This document shows positions 14,320-23,197 of a stretch of DNA of 54,228 nucleotides, in pieces (positions within the stretch are counted from its first letter, which is position 1; every line of letters begins with the position of its first letter). The DNA lies in assembly GCA_029688825.1 (NCBI GenBank), contig JARUKX010000025.1, forward strand, positions 1 through 54,228. Direction: 5' to 3'. Position numbers and translations under genes: made by a program. Below the pieces are notes generated by a model. The model ran no database searches. It was not told the DNA's origin and was given only the letters and a program-made list of their open reading frames with translations. This DNA comes from Haloarculaceae archaeon H-GB1-1 (lineage in GTDB: Archaea > Halobacteriota > Halobacteria > Halobacteriales > Haloarculaceae).

Positions 14320-16128
14320 ATGCCTCCAGACACATACGAACCGACGACGACGAGCTACCGCGGAGTACTCGCGCTCACGCTGGCGGTCCTCGTCGTCGCG
14401 AGCGTCGCCACGACAGGGGCGCTTTCGGTGGTACAGGCCGGAAACGCGCCGAACCAGGCCGGAAACGCGCCGGATCAGGCCGGAAACGCGCCGATTGGCT
14501 TCCCGCCGTCGACCGATCTTGCCGACGCCGACGCTGCGCTCTTCGGCGAAGGCCCCCAGGACAACGCCGGCTTCTCGGTCGCCTCGGCGGGCGACGTGAA
14601 CGGTGACGGCGTGACAGACGTCATCGTCGGCGTTCCGCGAGCCGACGGGGACCAGCGGAACACCGGCGCGGCGTATGTTCTCTACGGTCCGGTCGAGGGG
14701 AACGTCACGCTGTCGCAGGCCGACGTCGCGTTGACCGGCATCGGTCGGGGTGACCTGACCGGGTGGTCGGTCGCGCCCGCCGGTGACCTCAACGGCGACG
14801 GCTACGACGACGTGCTCGTCGGCGCGCCGCGAAACGACGCCAACGGCGCACAGGCCGGTGCTGCGTACGTCGTCTACGGAGGCCCGTCGCTCTCCGACCG
14901 CAGCCTCTCGAACGCGAACGCAACACTGCTCGGTGCGCCCGGTGACCGCGCCGGCTTCTCCGTTGCGAACCGGAGCGGTCCCGCTGGCGACCGACGCGGC
15001 GTCGTCGTCGGCGCTCCGTCCCACAGTGACGACGCCGGCGCTGCCTACGTCGTGAACCAGTCGACGCTCGGCACGAGCGTCGACCTGTCGAGCCAGGCGG
15101 ACGCCACTGTGGTGGGGCCCGCGAACGGCACGAACGCGGGCTGGTCGGTCGCCAGCGGTGACGTGAACGACGACGGTGCTGGCGAGGTGCTGGTCGGCTC
15201 GCCCGGCCACAACGTGAACGTGCCGAACGACGGTTCGGTGACCGTGTACGGCGGCGAACTATCCGGCACCGTCCAGTTCAGCGACGCCAACGTGACGATC
15301 CACGGTGAGTCCGAGGGCGACAACCTCGGCCGGTCGCTCGCCGCGGACGGTGACGCCAACGACGACGGCGTGGCCGACGTACTCGCCGGTGCACCGTTCC
15401 ACGACGCCGGCGGTCAGAACGCGGGTGCCGCGTACGCCGTCTACGGAAGTGACTCGCTGCCTGCGACGGTGAACGCCTCTGCTGCCGACGTGAAGCTCGT
15501 CGGCGAGGCCAGACAGGACCGCGCCGGGGCTGCGGTCGCGTTCGCGGCCTCGGGAAGCGCCACCTGTGACGCTATCGACGACGTGCTCGTCGGTGCGCCG
15601 CGAAACGACGCTGGCGGTCAGAACGCGGGTGCCGCGTACGTCGTCGCCGGGAGCGACGCGCTCGCTGGAACGTCGACGCTGGCCGACGCCGACGCAGCCT
15701 TCACCGGTGCGGCGCGTCAGGACCGCGCCGGGACGGCGGTCGCCGGTGCTGGTGACGTGAACCAAGACGGCGCCGGCGACGTGTTGGTTGGTGCCCCGAA
15801 CAACGATTCGACGGCACCGAACGCCGGCGCTGCGTACGTCGTCTACTCCGACTGCGAAGCACAGACCGAGACGCCGACTGCAACGCCGACCGCGACGCCG
15901 ACTGCAACGCCGACGCCAACCGACACGCCGACTGCGACGCCGACGCCAACCGACACGCCGACTGCGACGCCGACGCCAACTGCGACCCCGACCGCGACGC
16001 CAACTGACACGCCAACCGAGACGCCAACTGACACACCAACCGAGACGCCAACTGACACACCGACCGAGACGCCAACCGACACGCCAACCGAGACACCGAC
16101 TGACACACCGTCCGAGATGCCCAGCTAG
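14320..16128 (+). CDS. Secreted FG-GAP (integrin-like) beta-propeller protein with TPT-rich tail
   Basis: This 602-residue protein has a signal peptide (hydrophobic core about 20-39), three 7-residue QAGNAP(x) repeats, and seven FG-GAP repeats of the form DxNxDGxxDVLVGAPxxD...AGAAYVVYG. The third and sixth are degenerate in the Ca-binding loop. Seven repeats predict one complete seven-bladed propeller. A Thr/Pro tail of about 85 residues (TPTDTPTE-type units) follows and the protein ends in SEMPS. Haloarchaeal surface proteins with such tails usually end in a PGF-CTERM anchor. None is present here in any frame, so it may be released or truncated. Start 14320 gives the best signal peptide. It probably acts in adhesion. 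Confidence 0.85.
   Translation: MPPDTYEPTTTSYRGVLALTLAVLVVASVATTGALSVVQAGNAPNQAGNAPDQAGNAPIGFPPSTDLADADAALFGEGPQDNAGFSVASAGDVNGDGVTDVIVGVPRADGDQRNTGAAYVLYGPVEGNVTLSQADVALTGIGRGDLTGWSVAPAGDLNGDGYDDVLVGAPRNDANGAQAGAAYVVYGGPSLSDRSLSNANATLLGAPGDRAGFSVANRSGPAGDRRGVVVGAPSHSDDAGAAYVVNQSTLGTSVDLSSQADATVVGPANGTNAGWSVASGDVNDDGAGEVLVGSPGHNVNVPNDGSVTVYGGELSGTVQFSDANVTIHGESEGDNLGRSLAADGDANDDGVADVLAGAPFHDAGGQNAGAAYAVYGSDSLPATVNASAADVKLVGEARQDRAGAAVAFAASGSATCDAIDDVLVGAPRNDAGGQNAGAAYVVAGSDALAGTSTLADADAAFTGAARQDRAGTAVAGAGDVNQDGAGDVLVGAPNNDSTAPNAGAAYVVYSDCEAQTETPTATPTATPTATPTPTDTPTATPTPTDTPTATPTPTATPTATPTDTPTETPTDTPTETPTDTPTETPTDTPTETPTDTPSEMPS
14434..14496 (+). repeat. Three tandem 21-bp repeats encoding QAGNAPx
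   Basis: The unit caggccggaaacgcgccg plus three variable bases occurs three times without a gap (14434-14454, 14455-14475, 14476-14496). It adds a flexible heptapeptide linker between the signal peptide and the propeller. Confidence 0.9.
15868..16112 (+). repeat. Thr-Pro codon repeat tract
   Basis: Roughly 245 bp of imperfect ACNCCNAC-type repeats encode a [16 protein letters not shown] tail. The 3' half is more regular, with 24-bp units. Near-identical units suggest recent expansion. In S-layer-associated proteins such tails are usually O-glycosylated wall spacers. Confidence 0.9.
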
Positions 16129-16192
16129 GGAACTCGAATCACTTCTTCCGCGGCCTCTCGACCGATTCTTTCGGACTAGCTGCCGATGCTAC

Positions 16193-16834
16193 TCATCCGA
16201 GCGAATCGCCGACGGCCAGTCGAACGGCCAGTCCCGCCAGCACGGTTCCCGATCCCCACTGGATGGCCGATCTGACCCGGTCCCGGCGCCGAAGCGCGGT
16301 GCCGATGCGTCCGGAGAGGACGCCGACAGTGCCGAGGTACGCGACCGTCAGCACCGCGTATAGCAGTCCGAGGGCGACCATCTGCAAACTCGCGGCCGAC
16401 TTGGCGGTCACGAACTGCGGGAGGAACGCCAGGAAGAACAGCGCGACTTTCGGGTTGAGGACGTTCACGGCGACGCCCTGGCGGAAGCTCCCGCCGTCCG
16501 CCGACGAGTCCGCCGACGAGAGCGCGTCGTCCTGCCGTATCGTCTGGACGCCGAGATACAGCAGGTACGCCGCGCCGACGTACTTCACGAGCGCGTAGCC
16601 CAGTTCGGAGACGCGGAGCAACGCCGCGAGGCCGAGGACGGCGGCGGTGGTGTGGACGAGGATACCGGTGCTGACGCCGAGTGCAGACTGGAGGCCCGCG
16701 GCGCGCCCATCGGCGACGCCGCGGGTCAGCACGTACATCGTGTCGGGTCCCGGAGTCAGGACGAGCGCGACCGATGCGCCGAGGAACAGCGCGAGCGCGT
16801 TCGTCGAGAATCCCAGCGGAAGCGGCCCAGTCAT
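16193..16834 (-). CDS. LysE/RhtB family exporter
   Basis: This 213-residue protein has six hydrophobic segments and the LysE family N-terminal motif [25 protein letters not shown] (about 32-56), plus the central [19 protein letters not shown] (about 126-144). The family exports amino acids such as lysine, homoserine and threonine; the substrate is not deducible. Start 16834 (MTGPLPLG) is preferred because a box A (GATTTTTGC on the minus strand, about 16859-16867) lies about 28 nt upstream. It is transcribed divergently from srp54, with 95 nt between the starts. Confidence 0.9.
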   Translation of the reverse strand: MTGPLPLGFSTNALALFLGASVALVLTPGPDTMYVLTRGVADGRAAGLQSALGVSTGILVHTTAAVLGLAALLRVSELGYALVKYVGAAYLLYLGVQTIRQDDALSSADSSADGGSFRQGVAVNVLNPKVALFFLAFLPQFVTAKSAASLQMVALGLLYAVLTVAYLGTVGVLSGRIGTALRRRDRVRSAIQWGSGTVLAGLAVRLAVGDSLG

Positions 16835-16897
16835 CGACAGAACGTCCCGTACCGCGAGCAAAAATCGTTTCGAGAGCGGTGGCTGCCGAGAAAAAGG

Positions 16898-16905
16898 CTT
16901 TAACG
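16898..16905 (+). promoter_or_regulatory. Box A of srp54
   Basis: The sequence gctttaac is centred about 28 nt before the srp54 ATG (16930), consistent with a leaderless transcript and with choosing that ATG over the upstream in-frame starts. Confidence 0.6.
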
Positions 16906-16929
16906 GGCGAGCGGCCTACTCACCTGCAA

Positions 16930-18339
16930 ATGGTACTCGACGATCTCGGGAGTTCCCTGCGGAGTACGCTCGACGGCCTCCGCGGAAAGTCCCGCATCAG
17001 CGAGGAAGACGTCGAGGACGTCGTCAAGGACATCCAGCGGTCGCTCCTCTCGGCAGACGTCGACGTCTCGCTCGTGATGGACCTCTCCGACAGCATCAAA
17101 GAGCGGGCGCTCAGCGAGGAGCCACCGTCCGGGACGTCCGCGCGCGACCACGTCCTCCGCATCGTCTACGAGGAACTGGTCGAGATGGTGGGCGAGTCCA
17201 CCGAGATCCCACTGGAGAGCCAGACGATCATGCTCGCCGGGCTCCAGGGGTCGGGGAAGACCACCACCGCCGCGAAGATGGCGTGGTGGTTCTCGAAGAA
17301 GGGACTCCGCCCCGCAGTCATCCAGACGGACACCTTCCGCCCGGGCGCGTACGACCAGGCGAAGCAGATGACCGAGCGGGCCGAGGTCGAGTTCTACGGC
17401 GATCCCGACGAGGACGACCCCGTGAAGATCGCCCGCGACGGCCTCGAAGCGACCAGCGAGGCGGACGTTCACATCGTTGACACGGCCGGTCGGCACGCCC
17501 TGGAGGACGACCTCATCGCGGAACTGGAGGAGATCGACCAGGCCGTCGAGCCGGACCGCTCGCTGCTCGTGCTCGACGCGGCCATCGGACAGGGCGCGAA
17601 GGAGCAGGCCCAGCGGTTCGAGGGGGCCATCGCGAAGGGCGTCGACGGCGTCGTCATCACCAAGCTCGACGGGACTGCGAAAGGTGGTGGCGCGCTGGCC
17701 GCGGTCAACGAGACGGACTCCACCATCGCGTTCCTCGGTGCCGGTGAGACGGTCCAGGACATCGAGCGCTTCGAGCCGTCCGGATTCATCTCCCGGCTGC
17801 TCGGCATGGGTGATCTCAAGCAGCTCACCGAGCGCGTCGAGCGCGCGATGGCGGAGACCCAGGAGGAAGACGAGGACTGGGACCCCGAGGACATGCTGGA
17901 GGGGCAGTTCACCCTCCACGACATGCGCAAGCAGATGCAGACGATGAACAAGATGGGGCCGCTCGACCAGGTGATGGACATGATCCCCGGCATGGGCGGC
18001 GGGCTCCTCGACCAGCTTCCCGACGACGCGATGGACGTCACCCAGGACCGAATGGCTGACTTCGACGTCGTCATGGACTCCATGACCGACGAGGAACTGG
18101 AGAATCCCCGCGTCGTCGGGCAGAGCCGCGTCGAGCGCATCGCCCGCGGGTCCGGCAAGCCCGAGGAGCGCGTCCGCGAACTGCTCGAACAGCACAAGGC
18201 GATGGACCAGATGCTCAACCAGTTCTCGGGCATGGGCGACGCCGACATGGAGCGGATGATGAAGCAGATGCAGAAGGGCGGCGGTGGCGGTATGGGCGGA
18301 CTCGGCGGCGGTGGCGGCGGTCTCGGGCCGTTCGGCTGA
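16930..18339 (+). CDS. srp54: Signal recognition particle protein SRP54
   Basis: This is a 469-residue SRP GTPase. The N domain spans about 1-90. The G domain has [10 protein letters not shown] (about 104-113), [16 protein letters not shown] (about 184-189) and [11 protein letters not shown] (about 244-254). The Met-rich M domain (about 315-445) includes [24 protein letters not shown] and the SRP RNA-binding [11 protein letters not shown]. The C terminus is a Gly-rich tail (about 450-469) with poly-Gly runs. It binds signal sequences and 7S RNA and docks on FtsY. ATG 16930 matches the family start. The frame is open upstream to 16681 but that part is antisense to the lysE gene. Confidence 0.97.
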   Translation: MVLDDLGSSLRSTLDGLRGKSRISEEDVEDVVKDIQRSLLSADVDVSLVMDLSDSIKERALSEEPPSGTSARDHVLRIVYEELVEMVGESTEIPLESQTIMLAGLQGSGKTTTAAKMAWWFSKKGLRPAVIQTDTFRPGAYDQAKQMTERAEVEFYGDPDEDDPVKIARDGLEATSEADVHIVDTAGRHALEDDLIAELEEIDQAVEPDRSLLVLDAAIGQGAKEQAQRFEGAIAKGVDGVVITKLDGTAKGGGALAAVNETDSTIAFLGAGETVQDIERFEPSGFISRLLGMGDLKQLTERVERAMAETQEEDEDWDPEDMLEGQFTLHDMRKQMQTMNKMGPLDQVMDMIPGMGGGLLDQLPDDAMDVTQDRMADFDVVMDSMTDEELENPRVVGQSRVERIARGSGKPEERVRELLEQHKAMDQMLNQFSGMGDADMERMMKQMQKGGGGGMGGLGGGGGGLGPFG

Positions 18340-18383
18340 TAGCGTCGTTCGATACCGACCGTCTGGTCAGGCTCTCGTGCGAC

Positions 18384-18824
18384 CTACGCTTCGTCTTCGT
18401 CTTCGTCGCCGAAGAACGTCGGCACGTCACGAGCCTCCTGGTCTCCTTTCTTGATGTCCTGAACGTCCTGGCGACCCTCGTGGAACGCCTTCTTCGCTTT
18501 CAGAAACGAGTTTCGGACGTCTGTCGCGTCGGCGGCCTGCTCGGGGACGACGATGGTTTCTCCCGGCGTGAACTGCTTGCCGTCGCCGCGAACGATCTGG
18601 ACGTTGTCACCAGGCATCACTCCCACCGTTCCCGTGCCGTCGTCGTCCGTCTCTCCGTGGTCCATGGTCGTGTCTTTGTCCACGGCGACGTCTCCGTCGA
18701 CCATGATGTCCGAGTCCGTGACGAGCGTGTCGTCGGGCGCTGCCGCGACCGAGCCCGTGAGCCCGACCACGGCGACCACGCATGCGAGTCCGACGAGTAG
18801 CCATCGTCCGTGTGCAGTAAACAT
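18384..18824 (-). CDS. Small secreted acidic protein
   Basis: This 146-residue protein has a Sec-type signal (MFTAHGRWLLVGLACVVAVV, cleavage near AAA at about 30-32). An acidic domain follows with a beta-rich repeat of Asp-Gly turns (DSDIMVDGDVAVDKDTTMDHG), a segment GVMPGDNVQIVRGDGKQFTPGETIVVPEQ, and a helical stretch ending in DEDEDEA. I do not recognise the family. Start 18824 is supported by a clear box A (TATATA, 18849-18854) about 27 nt upstream on the minus strand. It is convergent with srp54. Confidence 0.78.
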   Translation of the reverse strand: MFTAHGRWLLVGLACVVAVVGLTGSVAAAPDDTLVTDSDIMVDGDVAVDKDTTMDHGETDDDGTGTVGVMPGDNVQIVRGDGKQFTPGETIVVPEQAADATDVRNSFLKAKKAFHEGRQDVQDIKKGDQEARDVPTFFGDEDEDEA

Positions 18825-18929
18825 ACGGTAACTGGTACGAATGCGGGGTATATAGCTTCGTACGGTACTGTAGAGTCGACGGGCGAGAGACGCTGCGACC
18901 GCCTCGTGACCGCTCGCGGGATGATCCAC

Positions 18930-19424
18930 TCACCGCGTGGTGGTATCCGCGTCTCCGCCACCGTAGAATCCGGGCGGCAGTCCGGTGTGCTTGATTCCGG
19001 TCCACTCCTCGACGTCGAACCGGTACAGCTTCGTGGGCTGCTGTTCGACGGCGTCCTCGAAGACAACCGGTCGCCACGCCAGCATGACGTCCTCGAACAC
19101 GTCCTCGGACTCGTCCGCGGGGACCTCGCTCACCATTCCGTGAAGCATCACGCTCCGCCAGTTGAACGCCGTCTCGGCGCTGTAGACGAGGAAACTGGCC
19201 GCGTCGCTATGTCGCGTCAGCTCGTCCTTTCGACTGTCGCCGCCGAGGACGTAGAGGAAGTACAGGGCCGAATCGCCGTCGAAGCCGAACGACAGCGGAA
19301 GGAGGTACGGTGCCCCCTCGGTCGGGAGGCCCAGGACGCCAAAGCGGGTGCTCGACAGCAGCCCACGGATCTCTTGGTCGCTCATCCGTCCCATTCCGTA
19401 CGATTCGAGTTCGTCGAGGGTCAT
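18930..19424 (-). CDS. Pyridoxamine 5'-phosphate oxidase-like FMN-binding protein
   Basis: This 164-residue split-barrel flavoprotein contains MSDQEIRGLLSSTRFGVLGLPTEGAPYLLPLSFGFD, the family's first beta strands. ALYFLYVLGGDSRKDELTRH corresponds to the FMN phosphate-binding region and ETAFNWRSVMLHGMVSEV to the dimer-interface strand. Haloarchaeal members are called PPOX-type or nitroimidazole-resistance-like proteins; the substrate is unknown. Start 19424 was chosen because a TTTTCC box lies about 29 nt upstream on the minus strand. An in-frame ATG also exists at 19385. It is divergent from the Mrr-type gene. Confidence 0.85.
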   Translation of the reverse strand: MTLDELESYGMGRMSDQEIRGLLSSTRFGVLGLPTEGAPYLLPLSFGFDGDSALYFLYVLGGDSRKDELTRHSDAASFLVYSAETAFNWRSVMLHGMVSEVPADESEDVFEDVMLAWRPVVFEDAVEQQPTKLYRFDVEEWTGIKHTGLPPGFYGGGDADTTTR

Positions 19425-19564
19425 CCAGTACGCATCGTACGGTATCCGCTCGGAAAACAAGGTGGTCGCGCGCGGGCCGCCCGACCAGAACACTGTGGGA
19501 GGACCGCGTCGACGGTTGCGGTAGTGGTGGTGGCTTTATGTTTCGATCCGTACACGAGTCGAGC

Positions 19565-20587
19565 ATGCAGGCCGCCAGCATGCGGGGCCACGTCCGCGAC
19601 AGACTGTTCGAGGTCACTCCGTCGGAGTTCGAGGTGCTCTGCAAGATGGTGCTGGTCCGCCACCTCGACGCCGAATCCCTGCGGGTGACCGCGTTCCAGC
19701 AGGACGACGGCATCGACGTCGAGGGCGTGATCGACGAGGGAATCATCCGGGCGCGGCTCGGCGTGCAGGTGAAACGCTACGCCGAGGGGAACACGGTCGG
19801 AAACCGGCACGTCCAGCGATTCAGCGGCGCACTCAGGCAGGGGGACCACCAGATAGGCACGTACGTCACGTCGAGTTCGTTCACCGGGCCGGCGCGGGAC
19901 GCCGCCGCGGACCTCCAGATCTGCCTCGTCGACGGAGCGGACCTCGCGTCACTGATGGTGTCGAACGAGATCGGCGTCGGGGAGACGACCCGTGGCTACG
20001 AGGTCGACGCCGAGTTCTGGCAGGCCTTCGACCGCCCGGAACGCGAGGACGTGGTTCCCTCGACCGAGGTGCCGCTGGCGAACAGCTTCGAGACGCTCCG
20101 CGCAGTGCTACAGGGGATCGACGCGACCGACGGGTCGAAGACCGCCGTCGCCGCGTGGGTCCGCGAGCACACCGACGGGTCGTTCGACGACCGGCACGCC
20201 GACCTCTACGGTATCGCGGGCTGGCTGCTGGGATTCGTCCACAAGGACACGCCGAAGACGGTGAACGGACGCGAGGTCAGACGGTGGGGGCTGACTCGCG
20301 ACGGCGTGGCCTACCTCGAACGCATCGAGGCTGGGAAGCGAGACGACGCGCGCGAACGACTCGTCGCGGCCATTCGGGACGTCGAAATCGTCCAGCGCGT
20401 CTACGCGGCGCTAACGGAGGATGAGCGTCTGCACTACGACGACGTGAAGGCCGTGCTGACTCGCGAGACGGACCTCTCCGAGTCGAGCGTCCGGCGCAGA
20501 GCCAGCACCGTCGGGACGTGGCTCGCGACGCTCCCGGAGGTGACCGAGCGGTCGGACGGTCGAAGCAAGGAGTTCGTCGTCCAGTGA
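19565..20587 (+). CDS. Mrr-type restriction endonuclease-like protein
   Basis: This 340-residue protein has an N-terminal PD-(D/E)XK nuclease domain of the Mrr type: helix with E21/E23 (PSEFEVLCKMVL), D51 in DDGIDVEG and Q68-V-K70 in GVQVKRYAEG, then RHVQRFSGAL and a TSSSFTGPARDAA strand-helix. The rest is helical with two winged-helix-like regions (about 180-240 and 285-340), likely DNA-binding. Mrr enzymes cut methylated or foreign DNA. I see no methyltransferase or other restriction gene nearby. Start 19565 is 27 nt after a TTTATG box (19535-19540). The alternative ATG at 19538 overlaps that box. Confidence 0.85.
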   Translation: MQAASMRGHVRDRLFEVTPSEFEVLCKMVLVRHLDAESLRVTAFQQDDGIDVEGVIDEGIIRARLGVQVKRYAEGNTVGNRHVQRFSGALRQGDHQIGTYVTSSSFTGPARDAAADLQICLVDGADLASLMVSNEIGVGETTRGYEVDAEFWQAFDRPEREDVVPSTEVPLANSFETLRAVLQGIDATDGSKTAVAAWVREHTDGSFDDRHADLYGIAGWLLGFVHKDTPKTVNGREVRRWGLTRDGVAYLERIEAGKRDDARERLVAAIRDVEIVQRVYAALTEDERLHYDDVKAVLTRETDLSESSVRRRASTVGTWLATLPEVTERSDGRSKEFVVQ

Positions 20588-20657
20588 CTCGAGTGCTGGA
20601 CCGTACCACCGGCCCACAGTGGCGCGATTCGGGGGCGTAGGGGGACCCGGTCGGGCG

Positions 20658-21314
20658 TCATCGTCGACGCTTCCGCCCGAGCGCGCGGGCGACGGCGACG
20701 AGGAAGCCCATGCCTTGCTTGACCTCGGGGTCGCGCATGGCACCGAGGAGGCCGAATGCGCCGACCGCCGTCGGCTCCTCGTCGCTCGCCTCACCGAGCG
20801 CTTCGAGCATCGCTTCCAGGGACCGGGCGACGTCGTCGTCCGCGGCGGTGTCGGCGAGTTCGCCGAGTTTGCTGCCCGTCGCGGTGAGCTTCATCACCAT
20901 CTCGTCGTCCATCGCGGCGGTGCCGAGCGCGACGGCGTCGCCCAGCGCGAGCAGGTCGTCGAGGGTACCCGAGCGCTGGAGCTTCGCCATCCCCTCGATG
21001 GCGTCGGCCAACTCCGCGGCGTTCTCGCCGGTGGACTCGCCGAGCTTCGCGAGGTCCTCGGTCGCCATGCCGTCGGCGGCGGCCCCGAGGTTCGTCGCGG
21101 TGCCGGTCAGCTCCTGGACCATCCGGTCGTCCATCGCCGAGGTGGCGAGTTCGGCGGTGTCCAGCAGGTCGTTCACGAGGCCGAGCCGTTCGAGGAAGCG
21201 GGCCACCTCCTCGGGATTCTCGGCGACGAGCGATTCGAGGCCGCTGCCGGCGGAGACGTCCGTCCCGGCGTCGCCCTCGGGCTGTTCCGCGGTCGATTGC
21301 TCCTGTTCGGACAT
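20658..21314 (-). CDS. DUF1641 family protein
   Basis: This 218-residue Ala-rich helical protein has internally repeated segments: LLDTAELATSAMDDRMVQELTGTATNLG and LGDAVALGTAAMDDEMVMKLTATGSKLG, about 80 residues apart. The C-terminal half has GAFGLLGAMRDPEVKQGMGFLVAVARALG. This is the DUF1641 pattern. In archaea DUF1641 genes commonly follow sulfide:quinone reductase-like or formate dehydrogenase genes, as here, so a role as a membrane-associated or assembly partner of the flavoprotein is inferred. The gene starts 11 nt after the SQR-like stop and is last in the four-gene sulfur operon. Confidence 0.82.
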   Translation of the reverse strand: MSEQEQSTAEQPEGDAGTDVSAGSGLESLVAENPEEVARFLERLGLVNDLLDTAELATSAMDDRMVQELTGTATNLGAAADGMATEDLAKLGESTGENAAELADAIEGMAKLQRSGTLDDLLALGDAVALGTAAMDDEMVMKLTATGSKLGELADTAADDDVARSLEAMLEALGEASDEEPTAVGAFGLLGAMRDPEVKQGMGFLVAVARALGRKRRR

Positions 21315-21324
21315 CGCGGTCACC

Positions 21325-22467
21325 TCACAGGAGTCCCCTGGCGGTCAGCCAGTAGGACTCGTTGTAGCCGAGTTTCGCCCAGTGCAGGGGTTTCGAGGGC
21401 TCGCGGACGACCGGCGTGTCGCCGTAGGCGAACTCCACGAACGTGGCTTCGTCCATGCCGCTCTCGATGAAGCAGACGGTCTTGCCGTCGTAGGTCGCCG
21501 TCGGGACCTGCCCGCGGACGCGGGACGCGATGCGGTCGGCGACAGTGCCCGCCTCGTAGTGGGCGACGCTGCCGGCCTTGCTCGTCGGCACGTCCGCCAC
21601 GTCACCGATGGCGTAGACGTCCTCGGCTGCGGTGGCCTCCAGCGTGTTCCGGTCGACGTCGACCCAGCCGTCCTCGCCCAGTCCGGCCTCGGTCACGAGA
21701 TCGCTGCCGCCGTGGGGCGGAATCGCGACGAGCAGGTCGTAGTCGAGTTCGGTCCCCTCCATCGTTTCGAGGACCTGTTCGTCGGGGTCGACCGTTTCGG
21801 CGTTGAAGAACGTCTCGAGGCCGATGTCGCGCTTTTCGAACTCCTCGCTGGCCCAGTCCGCGATGGTCTGGATGCCGTGGGCGCGCTGGATGGGGTAGGT
21901 GTACGTGATATCCACCTGATCGCGGAGGCCGCGCTCGCGGAACCACGCGTCGGCCATGAGGACGAACTCCACGGGTGCCGCGGGGCACATGTGGGGGACG
22001 CCGATGACCGACAGGACGAGGTGTCCCTCGGTGAAGTCTGCGAGCGCGTCACGCAGACGCTCTGCGCCCTCCGGGCCGTAGAAGTGATGGCCGCCCTCCT
22101 TCAGGCCCGGCACCTCCTCGGGGACGAGGTTCGCGCCCGTCGCGAGGACGAGGTGGTCGTAGCCGACCGCTCCACCGTCCGCAAGCGACAGGGACTTCCC
22201 GTCGGTGTCGACGCCGACGACCTCGTCGATCTGGATGGTCACCCGACGGTCCAGCAGGTCACTCACGGGGCGAGTTGCCTCGTGGACCTGCTTCTTCCCG
22301 AACGGAACGTACAGGAACGTCGGTTTGTAGACGTGGTCGGGATTGTCGGTGACCATCCGGACCTCGACTTCGCCGCGCTCAAGTTCGGGCCGAAGGTCGT
22401 CGGCCAGCCTGTTGGCGAGGACGGTCCCGCCGGTGCCGCCACCGACGACGACGATGCGTTCGGTCAT
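21325..22467 (-). CDS. FAD-dependent sulfide:quinone oxidoreductase-like protein
   Basis: This 380-residue flavoprotein has an N-terminal FAD Rossmann motif (VVVGGGTGGTVLANRL, about 6-21), the ATG motif of the second nucleotide-binding region (LVLATGANLVP) and a C-terminal FAD motif (EDVYAIGDVADVPTSKAGSVAHYEA). Cys residues lie at PHMCPAAPVEF (about 160) and TVCFIESG (about 333), positions where SQR-like enzymes hold redox Cys, so both catalytic thiols are plausible. It would oxidise sulfide or persulfide and pass electrons to quinone. It sits between TusA-like and DUF1641 genes, so its sulfur source may be protein-bound persulfide rather than free sulfide. Confidence 0.85.
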   Translation of the reverse strand: MTERIVVVGGGTGGTVLANRLADDLRPELERGEVEVRMVTDNPDHVYKPTFLYVPFGKKQVHEATRPVSDLLDRRVTIQIDEVVGVDTDGKSLSLADGGAVGYDHLVLATGANLVPEEVPGLKEGGHHFYGPEGAERLRDALADFTEGHLVLSVIGVPHMCPAAPVEFVLMADAWFRERGLRDQVDITYTYPIQRAHGIQTIADWASEEFEKRDIGLETFFNAETVDPDEQVLETMEGTELDYDLLVAIPPHGGSDLVTEAGLGEDGWVDVDRNTLEATAAEDVYAIGDVADVPTSKAGSVAHYEAGTVADRIASRVRGQVPTATYDGKTVCFIESGMDEATFVEFAYGDTPVVREPSKPLHWAKLGYNESYWLTARGLL

Positions 22468-22470
22468 GGC

Positions 22471-22713
22471 TCACCTCGTCTCCACGTAGAGGCTCCAGTA
22501 GTCGTCGTGTTCGACGCTGTCGAGCAGTTCGTGACCGGCCTTCTCGATCCACTCCGGAACGTCGGTGGTGGACCCGCGGTCGGAGGTCTGGAGTTCGATA
22601 ACGGTCCCGGTGTCGACCTTCTTCACCTTGCCGATGAGGTCCATCAGGGGACCGGGACAGGTCGCACCGCGGGAGTCGATAGTCACGTCAGCCGTAATCG
22701 TTGATTCGCTCAT
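22471..22713 (-). CDS. TusA-like sulfurtransferase
   Basis: This 80-residue protein has the TusA/SirA motif CPGPLMDL (Cys about 21) after the first beta strand, and a typical beta-alpha-beta layout (VIELQTSDRGSTTDVPEWIEKAGHELL). TusA proteins carry persulfide on this Cys between sulfurtransferases and acceptors. It lies 67 nt downstream of the DsrE-like gene and 3 nt before the SQR-like gene, forming a sulfur relay. ATG 22713 is preferred over 22722 because it gives the normal family N terminus. Confidence 0.9.
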   Translation of the reverse strand: MSESTITADVTIDSRGATCPGPLMDLIGKVKKVDTGTVIELQTSDRGSTTDVPEWIEKAGHELLDSVEHDDYWSLYVETR

Positions 22714-22780
22714 CTTTATCACCTTGTGTATGTTGGCTTATTTTCGTTTGGGTTCGCTTGGCTGTGATATACAATACTGA

Positions 22781-23197
22781 TTAGACGAACACGATCTGCT
22801 TGTCGGCCGCCTTCTGGAGGAACCCGGACACGCCGAGTTCCTCGTCGAACAGGTCGACGTAGTCGTCGAGCGTGTTGCCCATCAGGTCCATCGCCATCGT
22901 GCAGGCGTAGATGCGCATCGGACCGATCTCCTTCGCGTTCTCCATCTGTTCGGTGAACAGCGGAACGTCCATGTCTTCGGCTTCGAGCATTCGCGCCCCG
23001 ACGGGACCGACGTCGAAGTCACCGTTCTCCACGGTCTCTTTCTCGAACGGAAGCAGTCCGTCCATGGTCACGAACACGTCGACCGGGATCTCGGACATCG
23101 CCGCGATGGAGCCGATGATGCTCACTGCCTGTACCCGCGCGAGTTCGCTGGAGGCCAGCACGATAGCGTAGCCGTTCTGTGTGTCGTTAGCGCTCAT
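22781..23197 (-). CDS. DsrE/DsrF-like sulfur-relay protein
   Basis: This 138-residue protein has the DsrE/F/H fold pattern: YAIVLASSELARVQAVSIIGSIAAMSEIPVDVFVTMDGLLPF, then MRIYACTMAMDLMG with the conserved Cys (about 99) on the edge of a helix. Relatives in sulfur oxidisers (DsrE2/DsrE3-type) hold persulfide on this Cys and exchange with TusA. It is first in the operon; a box A (TTATAACC on the minus strand, about 23230-23237) lies about 36 nt upstream, with AAGGA near the start codon. Confidence 0.88.
   Translation of the reverse strand: MSANDTQNGYAIVLASSELARVQAVSIIGSIAAMSEIPVDVFVTMDGLLPFEKETVENGDFDVGPVGARMLEAEDMDVPLFTEQMENAKEIGPMRIYACTMAMDLMGNTLDDYVDLFDEELGVSGFLQKAADKQIVFV

Noticed and set aside
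15843-16106. Minus-strand ORF of SVGV repeats opposite the Thr-Pro tract
   Set aside because: It is the antisense of the codon repeat in the propeller gene, with no independent start signal.
15868-16112. Repeat tract as a CRISPR array
   Set aside because: Units are short, contiguous and coding, with no unique spacers.
16681-16929. 83-codon N-terminal extension of srp54
   Set aside because: It is antisense to the lysE gene, upstream of the srp54 box A, and has no similarity to SRP54.
20710-22704. 664-codon plus-strand ORF over the sulfur operon
   Set aside because: It is a shadow of the DUF1641, SQR-like and TusA-like genes, and its translation contains no known motif.
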